Below are positions 15,620 to 20,530 of a DNA stretch of 20,530 nt, piece by piece. Within the stretch, counting starts at the first letter, position 1; every line of letters starts with the position of its first letter. Source of the stretch: Planctomycetota bacterium (GTDB taxonomy: Bacteria; Planctomycetota; Phycisphaerae; UBA1845; PWPN01); the NCBI GenBank assembly GCA_020346805.1, contig CP070790.1, forward strand, positions 2,325,031 through 2,345,560, given 5' to 3'. Made by a program: the position numbers and the translations under genes. The notes beneath the pieces were generated by a model. It saw nothing but the letters and a program-made list of their open reading frames with translations, did not search any database and was not told the origin of the DNA.

Positions 15620-16494
15620 CCTTGAATACGTGGTTCAGGTTCGAGCTGTATGCGAACATCGGCACATGAAGCGGCGGCCGATACGATCTCTGTATTGGCC
15701 CGGTCGTTAAGCTCGAATTTGGCAGAGGCGGTTTGTTCGGTTAGGCCGCCGCGAATGTGGCGGGCGATAACCCGCTGGCGGGCGAGGTCGGCATCGCATT
15801 CCAGAAATAATTTCGGATGCAACTGCGAGGAAACCGCATCCCAGGGCGGGTTATCATCGAGCAAATAATTACCTTCCACCAACAGAACACGAGTCTGCGG
15901 TAAAACGGTCAAGGCTTCGGGTATCGGATCGTGCCGCTGGCGATCGTAGACAGGAAGTTTGACGATGCCCTCGGCCTGGTGCAATTCGGCCAAAGCTTTG
16001 CATAAAACCGACACATCGAACGATTCGGGACAACCCTTGCGCCGCCGAAGGGGAATTGCCTTGCCCGCTCCATTGTTGATGGTACGTTTGTCGAGCACCT
16101 GGTTAGACAAATGCCAGCCGTCCATGCCGACGGCCGAGAACCAACTCATGGGGAACAAGGCATGGGCCACATGCGTCAAGGCGGCGGTGAAAGCCGTTTT
16201 TCCGCTGCCGGGTATTCCCGCCAAACCGGCGATGACGCGTTTCTCGCTGCTTTGCTGGAGGTCTTGAAGCATAGTCAACAGTGGGAAATAAACACCGGTA
16301 AGCTGAGCCTCGGTGATTTCAATAGTCGTGGCATAGCCGGCCACTTTAAGAGTAACCGGACCGGTAAGGGTGGCTGCATATTGCGACCATGCCTGGGGGT
16401 AATTTGTGTTTCGATTATATTCCGACATCGGTCTAATTGGTAACAATTCTTTCGCCCCAAGAGGGCTTAATAATCCGTTTGTCAACTTACTCAT
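15616..16494 (-). CDS. P-loop kinase of the uridine kinase/YggC (PRK) type
   Basis: The product has 292 residues from the ATG at 16494; neither this nor the in-frame ATG at 16428 has a clear ribosome binding site, so the start is uncertain. Walker A is GIPGSGKT (93-100). MDGWHLSNQVLD (124-135) carries the acidic and His residues of the family, followed by RRKGCPESFD (151-160). The lid segment LVEGNYLLDDNPPW (205-218) and RVIARHIRGG (241-250) complete the phosphoribulokinase/uridine kinase/pantothenate kinase pattern. Related proteins include E. coli YggC and fructose or nucleoside kinases, all phosphorylating a sugar or nucleoside hydroxyl with ATP in the cytoplasm. The exact substrate cannot be assigned. 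It is 139 bases downstream of purB in the same direction, with a repeat-containing gap between, so co-transcription is possible but not certain. Confidence 0.82.
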   Translation of the reverse strand: MSKLTNGLLSPLGAKELLPIRPMSEYNRNTNYPQAWSQYAATLTGPVTLKVAGYATTIEITEAQLTGVYFPLLTMLQDLQQSSEKRVIAGLAGIPGSGKTAFTAALTHVAHALFPMSWFSAVGMDGWHLSNQVLDKRTINNGAGKAIPLRRRKGCPESFDVSVLCKALAELHQAEGIVKLPVYDRQRHDPIPEALTVLPQTRVLLVEGNYLLDDNPPWDAVSSQLHPKLFLECDADLARQRVIARHIRGGLTEQTASAKFELNDRANTEIVSAAASCADVRIQLEPEPRIQG

Positions 16495-16534
16495 GGTTTA
16501 AACAATGGACTACATTCCTCCGTTACTTAGAGAC

Positions 16535-16604
16535 TGGCTAATTGAAAATAATCCACCGAATGGCTGATTTTCAACCACCAAGTGGTTGATTTTCATCCAT
16601 TATG
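16535..16604. repeat. Degenerate 22-bp tandem repeats with a palindrome
   Basis: Two 22-bp units beginning TGGCTGATTTTCA (16561) and TGGTTGATTTTCA (16583) are nearly identical over their first 13 bases, and a weaker third unit starts at 16535 (TGGCTAATT). CAACCAC/GTGGTTG forms a hairpin across the units (16572-16588). They lie directly upstream of the kinase start and downstream of purB; an operator or attenuator for the kinase is a possibility. Confidence 0.45.
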
Positions 16605-16633
16605 TCAATCTTCTTAGTCCGCAGACCTTCGTT

Positions 16634-18088
16634 TTACACATTCAGTTCCACTGATTTGTTACGTGCCGAGCGGTAGCGGGTAAGAATGGGACGGACGACG
16701 TCTTTTAGAAACCGATCGACCTGCTGGGGGGCCAGCCCGACGAATTGCCTGGCGTCCAATGCCTTCTTGAGGTCCACATCGGCAAAGGCCGGGTCGGCGG
16801 CCAATCGGTCGATGAGATCGTTGGATCGGCCGTGCATTTTGACCTGACGGGCGGCGGCCTGCGAATGCTGCCGTATTATTTCATGCAGTTTTTGACGATC
16901 ACCGGTCTTGGCCCGTTTACCCTTTTTCGGCCCGGCGGTAGCGGCCATTAATATATCTTCGGTGGCCATGAAGGGCAGCTCCGCATCTACATGGGCCTGA
17001 ATAACCTGGGGATAAACTACCAATCCGCGGGCTACGTCAACCACCAGCCGAAGGATGCCGTCGGTAGCCAGAAAACCTTCCGGGGTAGTTAGCCGCTTGT
17101 TTGATGAATCGTCGAGGGTACGCTCGAACCATTGCTCGGCCGCTGTTTGATAGGGCGAGGACATCATGGAGATAACGTAGCGTGCCAGTCCGGTCATTCG
17201 TTCGCAGCGCATGGGATTACGTTTATAGGCCATTGCCGACGAGCCCACCTGTTTTTTGCCGAAGGGTTCTTCGATTTCCTTCAAGCCGGCCAATATGCGG
17301 ATATCGTTGGCGAACTTGTGGGCGCTGGCGGCAATGTTGGCCAGGGCGGCGGCGATCTGGGCGTCGATCTTGCGGGTATAGGTCTGCCCGACGATGGGTT
17401 CAACCTTGGTGAAGCCCAATTTCTTGGCCACCATTTTTTCCAGCCGGGCTACTTTGCCCTGGTTACCGTCGAACAAGGCCAAAAAGCTGGCCTGGGTACC
17501 GGTGGCCCCGCGTATGCCGCGGAACTTCAGATCATCGATACGATGTTCGATCTCGGCCAGATCGCGAACGAATTCGTAGCACCACAAACATCCCCGGCGT
17601 CCCACAGTGGTGAGTTGTGCGGGTTGAAAATGGGTGAAGCCCAGGCATGGTAACTTACGCCACTTGCGGGCAAACTGTGCCAAGGCGTCGACGGCATTAA
17701 CCAACCAGTCTCGGATCAAAATCAGGGCATCGCGGATGATAATTAAATCGGCGTTATCGACCACGTCCATGCTGGTGGCCCCGAGGTGGAGTATACCCCG
17801 GGCCGCCGGCGCCACATCGCCCCAGGCATGGAGGTGGGCCATTACATCGTGCCGAAGTTTCTTTTCGTGAACCGCCGCCTTATTGAAATCAATCCTGTCG
17901 ATAGTACGGCGAAGCTGGGCCAACTGATTTTTGCGAATGGGCAGCCCCAACTCGGCCTGGCACTCAGCCAGGCTCAGCCAAATCCGCCGCCAGGTCAGTA
18001 TCCGCCGGCGGGGGCTGAAAAGTCGGCACATCTGTTCGGATGCGTTACGCGTTACCAGTGGATTTTCGTATATATCTTTGTCACTCAT
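16634..18088 (-). CDS. purB: Adenylosuccinate lyase (animal-like type)
   Basis: PurB splits adenylosuccinate to AMP and fumarate, and SAICAR to AICAR and fumarate, in purine synthesis (cytoplasm, homotetramer). The ATG at 18088 is chosen: AAGGG lies 7 bases upstream and the 484 residues equal the length of human ADSL; an upstream ATG at 18232 would add 48 unsupported residues. The fumarate lyase signature is GSSAMAYKRNP (282-292), where Ala replaces the usual Pro (GSSAMPYKRNP). FTHFQPAQLTTVG with the probable catalytic His is at 151-163, GATGTQASF at 194-202, GQTYTRK at 234-240, QWFERTLDDSSN at 319-330, and ELPFMATEDI at 370-379. A Lys-rich insertion (GPKKGKRAKTGD, 386-397) is unusual. Compared from memory, the motifs are closer to animal ADSL than to bacterial E. 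coli or Bacillus PurB. It is divergent from the Tat-exported gene. Confidence 0.93.
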   Translation of the reverse strand: MSDKDIYENPLVTRNASEQMCRLFSPRRRILTWRRIWLSLAECQAELGLPIRKNQLAQLRRTIDRIDFNKAAVHEKKLRHDVMAHLHAWGDVAPAARGILHLGATSMDVVDNADLIIIRDALILIRDWLVNAVDALAQFARKWRKLPCLGFTHFQPAQLTTVGRRGCLWCYEFVRDLAEIEHRIDDLKFRGIRGATGTQASFLALFDGNQGKVARLEKMVAKKLGFTKVEPIVGQTYTRKIDAQIAAALANIAASAHKFANDIRILAGLKEIEEPFGKKQVGSSAMAYKRNPMRCERMTGLARYVISMMSSPYQTAAEQWFERTLDDSSNKRLTTPEGFLATDGILRLVVDVARGLVVYPQVIQAHVDAELPFMATEDILMAATAGPKKGKRAKTGDRQKLHEIIRQHSQAAARQVKMHGRSNDLIDRLAADPAFADVDLKKALDARQFVGLAPQQVDRFLKDVVRPILTRYRSARNKSVELNV

Positions 18089-18172
18089 AAAGCACCCTTG
18101 TAAAACATAAAAACATCGACATCGCTTTAAGGGCCGAAACCGTCCTTTATGGAGAATCAGTTTAGCCAATGT

Positions 18173-18201
18173 TTCACTTTTGGCAATTAAACCTCTATGA
18201 T
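18173..18201 (+). promoter_or_regulatory. Possible promoter of the Tat-exported gene
   Basis: TTCACT (18173-18178) and TATGAT (18196-18201), 17 bases apart, lie 57 bases before the GTG start at 18259. Fit is 4/6 and 5/6 to the E. coli consensus. Its place inside any longer reading frame from 18169 argues for the later start. Confidence 0.33.
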
Positions 18202-18258
18202 AAAGAAGGAGTCGAGCGGGATCACCCGTCAAATAAAGATTTTTACAGGAGATTAACG

Positions 18259-19260
18259 GTGAACGATCATACTGGCCAAGAAGATGTTTCCTTCGGTTTG
18301 GACGACATATATTGCAGTCAGGAAAGGCGGCGTTTTCTTAAGCGGTTGGCGGTGGGGGCCGCAGCGGCGGCCGTCGGAATCCAGCGTTTGCCCAAGGCCG
18401 AGGCAGCCCAAAACGAGCCGAAATTAATCGAGAGCGCCCCCGGCGAAATGCCCACGATCAAAATCGGAAAATATACCCTCAGCAGAATGGTGGTGGGTAA
18501 CAATCCGCTTGACGGAATCTCGCATTCCTCGCGCAACCTATCCGATCACATGCGCGAATACTTCACCGTAGAGCGCATCACCGAGTTTTTAATGCGCTGC
18601 GATAAGTTGGGGCTCAACGCCTGGCAATCGGAATATAAAGACAAGATTCATCGAGCACTGCAAAATATTCGGGAGCAGGGATCCAAGATGCAGGCCATGT
18701 ATCTTTCCGCCGATCATCCCCGGGCCCGACCTCTGAAGGAACAACTGCCGACCAAACCAATAGCCATCGTACATCACGGCGGAGTGACCGATCGTCTGTT
18801 CAGGTTGAACAGACATGAAAAGGTGCACGACTACCTAAAGCAGATCAAAGACGCCGGGGTGATGGCCGGTGTCTCCGCCCACAATCCGGACTGTATCAAG
18901 TATATCGAAGAGAAGGGCTGGGAAGTCGACTTTTACATGTGCTGCTGCTATCAGGTAACCAGGCCGGGCGAGCAGATAAAGGCGAAACTGGGAACCGTAC
19001 CGCTGGGCGAACCCTTCCTGGCCGGCGACCGCGATGAGATGACGGCAGTGGTGAAGCAGATAGACAAACCATGTCTGCTGTTCAAGATCCTTGCCGCCGG
19101 CAGGCTTTGCGGTAGCGACCGGGAGGTGGAAAACGCCTTTAAATATGCCTTTGCCAATATCAAAAAGACCGACGGCATCATCGTAGGCATGTATCCCAGG
19201 TTCAAGGACGAGATCGGCGAGAACGTCAAACTAACCCTCAAATACGGAAAACCGGCATAA
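18259..19260 (+). CDS. Tat-exported protein resembling aldo/keto reductase N-terminus (TIM-barrel-like), function unknown
   Basis: GTG at 18259 is chosen because AGGAG is 7 bases upstream; a TTG or other codon from 18169 would extend the protein across a promoter-like element. The product has 333 residues. A twin-arginine motif RRRFLKRLAVG follows a leader of about 18 residues, then an Ala-rich hydrophobic stretch to AEA: export of a folded protein. The mature part begins IKIGKYTLSRMVVGNNPLDG, like the first strand of aldo/keto reductases (G-x-x-VSxLGxG), and continues with repeated beta/alpha pattern: AWQSEYKDKI, AIVHHGGVTD, GVMAGVSAHNPD, KPCLLFKILAAGRLCG. The typical D-Y-K-H tetrad of aldo/keto reductases is not evident. 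Such proteins recur in planctomycetes, often near sugar-related genes; no reaction is assigned. It precedes the galM locus, separated by a hairpin. Confidence 0.68.
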   Translation: MNDHTGQEDVSFGLDDIYCSQERRRFLKRLAVGAAAAAVGIQRLPKAEAAQNEPKLIESAPGEMPTIKIGKYTLSRMVVGNNPLDGISHSSRNLSDHMREYFTVERITEFLMRCDKLGLNAWQSEYKDKIHRALQNIREQGSKMQAMYLSADHPRARPLKEQLPTKPIAIVHHGGVTDRLFRLNRHEKVHDYLKQIKDAGVMAGVSAHNPDCIKYIEEKGWEVDFYMCCCYQVTRPGEQIKAKLGTVPLGEPFLAGDRDEMTAVVKQIDKPCLLFKILAAGRLCGSDREVENAFKYAFANIKKTDGIIVGMYPRFKDEIGENVKLTLKYGKPA

Positions 19261-19277
19261 GATCGCGCCTTACATTT

Positions 19278-19316
19278 TGAGTTCGCCCTACAACTCACTT
19301 GTTTTTCTCGAAAAAC
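19278..19316 (+). terminator. Hairpin pair with T-tract after the Tat-exported gene
   Basis: TGAGTT/AACTCA (19278-19297, 8-base loop) is followed by CTTGTTTTTC, a T-rich tail, 17 bases after the stop: an intrinsic terminator candidate. A second hairpin GTTTTT/AAAAAC with CTCG loop (19301-19316) overlaps the tail. Confidence 0.45.
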
Positions 19317-19406
19317 AGGGATAATCTCTGCGTAGTTTCAACCGGCATTCGCACGAGACTGGTTCGTCAACGTCACATGAAAACAGGAAAAGCGGGAGGT
19401 TTTATT

Positions 19407-19517
19407 ATGAAAAAGGCATACCTCAAGCTGGGATTAACAATGGCGTGCATTCTGTTTTGCTCATGCTCGCAGGATTCTGCTGAAAGAGATGATACCATTA
19501 TGGCAAAAGGCAAATAG
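19407..19517 (+). CDS. Tiny lipoprotein signal ORF, probably the detached N-terminus of galM
   Basis: ATG at 19407 has GGGAGG 7 bases upstream, a good ribosome binding site. The 36-residue peptide MKKAYLKLGLTMACILFCSC... is a lipoprotein-type signal (lysines, hydrophobic core, cysteines at about 18-20) followed by a hydrophilic linker (QDSAERDDTIMAKGK) and TAG at 19515-19517. The frame continues without shift into galM: only TAG and GAG separate the two, with the second ORF starting at ATG 19521 or GTG 19527. Secreted GalM of related bacteria commonly start with such a lipoprotein leader directly before KKPFGKTPDG (known from family memory). So this is either one gene broken by a single-base change, a readthrough site, or a sequencing error, or a genuine upstream peptide. 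It could also be a real 36-residue peptide of its own. Confidence 0.6.
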   Translation: MKKAYLKLGLTMACILFCSCSQDSAERDDTIMAKGK

Positions 19518-19526
19518 GAGATGAAT

Positions 19527-20530
19527 GTGGTAAAGAAACCGTTCGGCAAAACTCCCGACGGCCAAGAGGCCGATTTGTTCACCCTTACCAATACCAAGGG
19601 CATGAAGGTCGATATTACCAACTACGGCGGAATTGTGGTCAGACTGCTGGCGCCCGATCGCAACGGCAAATTTGACGACGTGGTTCTGGGATTCGATACG
19701 CTGGCCGACTATCTCAAGGGCCATCCCTATTTCGGGACCATCATCGGGCGCTACGGCAATCGGATCGGCAAGGCCAGGTTTAAGCTGGACGGGGTGGAAT
19801 ACAAATTAGCGGCCAACAATAATAAAAACCATCTGCACGGCGGATTGAAAGGTTTTGATAAGTACGTCTGGGATGCCGAGCCCTTCAAGCGTGCCGACGC
19901 GGTAGGGTTGAAGCTGACCTACTTCAGCAAAGACGGCGAGGAAGGCTATCCCGGCAACCTTAAGGCCACGGTGTACTACTCACTAAACGATAACAACGAA
20001 TTGAAAATAGAATATTATGCCGAAACCGATAAGGCCACGCCCGTTAATCTGACCAATCACAGCTACTTCAACCTTGTCGGTGCGGGTAACGGGGATATTC
20101 TCAAACATGATTTGATGCTCAAGGCCGAGAAGTTCACACCGATTGACGACGGCTTGATCCCCATCGGCGAAATCCGCAACGTCAAAGGTACGCCTTTTGA
20201 CTTCACCAGGCCTACTGCCATCGGGGCCCGAATCAATCAGGATGATATACAACTAAAGTACGGTAAAGGCTACGATCATAATTTCGTGCTGGAAAGCGGT
20301 GGCGGAGCGTTGGCCCTGGCAGTGAGGGTACATGAGCCGACCAGCGGGCGGATCATGGAAGTGCATACCACCGAGCCGGGCGTCCAGTTCTATACCGGCA
20401 ATTTTCTGGACGGCAGCAAGATCGGCAAAGACGGGAAAGCGTACAAGCACCGCTACGGATTCTGCCTGGAAACGCAGCATTTTCCCGATTCGCCGAACAA
20501 GCCTGAGTTTCCTTCTGTGATACTAAGGCC
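19527..20530 (+). CDS. galM: Galactose mutarotase (aldose 1-epimerase), runs off the window
   Basis: GalM interconverts alpha and beta anomers of aldoses. The frame is open from 19518 to the end of the window, so about 334 residues are visible with few missing (typical length 340-350 plus leader). AGGAG at 19516-19520 sits directly against the ATG at 19521 (no spacer) but is 6 bases from GTG 19527, so GTG is the more plausible internal start. Motifs in order: FGKTPDGQEADLFTLTN, ITNYGGIVV, IIGRYGNRIGKA, NHLHGGLKGFDK with a substrate-binding His, VNLTNHSYFNL with the catalytic acid His, GYDHNFVL, TTEPGVQFYTGNFLDG and FCLETQHFPDSPN with the catalytic base Glu. Without the upstream leader the protein would stay in the cytoplasm, whereas its closest-looking relatives are exported. 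It follows the tiny signal ORF in the same frame. Confidence 0.9.
   Translation, partial: MVKKPFGKTPDGQEADLFTLTNTKGMKVDITNYGGIVVRLLAPDRNGKFDDVVLGFDTLADYLKGHPYFGTIIGRYGNRIGKARFKLDGVEYKLAANNNKNHLHGGLKGFDKYVWDAEPFKRADAVGLKLTYFSKDGEEGYPGNLKATVYYSLNDNNELKIEYYAETDKATPVNLTNHSYFNLVGAGNGDILKHDLMLKAEKFTPIDDGLIPIGEIRNVKGTPFDFTRPTAIGARINQDDIQLKYGKGYDHNFVLESGGGALALAVRVHEPTSGRIMEVHTTEPGVQFYTGNFLDGSKIGKDGKAYKHRYGFCLETQHFPDSPNKPEFPSVILR

Overview
The window looks like a chromosomal segment of a Planctomycetota bacterium, most likely of the Phycisphaerae. This is inferred from gene content, not from a marker gene. The pointers are an H-X9-DG prepilin-like protein, Tat-exported Gfo/Idh/MocA and TIM-barrel-type proteins, a phosphodiester glycosidase with SH3b and Ig-like modules, a serine hydrolase fused to a propeller-like domain, and small secreted proteins of unknown function. 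No tRNA, rRNA, CRISPR array, intact insertion sequence or phage gene was recognised. Most genes look like ordinary vertical chromosome content with planctomycete secretome flavour.

Left part (1-7435): the 3' end of a lectin/LamG-like secreted protein with a strong hairpin after it; a secreted phosphodiester glycosidase; a convergent membrane GGDEF protein whose active site is degenerate; an H-X9-DG prepilin-like protein; and three tandem minus-strand genes for small secreted proteins (probably lipoproteins) that share motifs at both ends and look like paralogues.

Middle (7436-11881): a Tat-exported Gfo/Idh/MocA oxidoreductase diverges from the lipoprotein cluster across a short region with repeated GGCCGATTT boxes. 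Then follow a lone acetylglutamate kinase (argB), a gene-poor stretch of about 640 bp with a strong hairpin, and an Lgt (prolipoprotein diacylglyceryl transferase) enlarged by a charged insertion of about 100 residues.

Right part (11882-20530): a serine hydrolase/propeller fusion; a uroporphyrinogen-decarboxylase-family protein; a gap with a cluster of short palindromes; a YggC/uridine-kinase-like P-loop kinase with a possible coupled small ORF; an adenylosuccinate lyase of the animal type; a Tat-exported protein resembling the start of aldo/keto reductases; and finally a tiny lipoprotein-signal ORF separated from a galactose mutarotase (galM) by one in-frame TAG.

Functionally the window mixes housekeeping enzymes (argB, lgt, purB) with exported carbohydrate-related proteins (phosphodiester glycosidase, Gfo/Idh, GalM, serine hydrolase). 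Lgt would modify any true lipoproteins here. The two most rewarding items are the galM leader interrupted by TAG and the three-member secreted protein family. I saw no clear defence, toxin-antitoxin or secondary-metabolite system.
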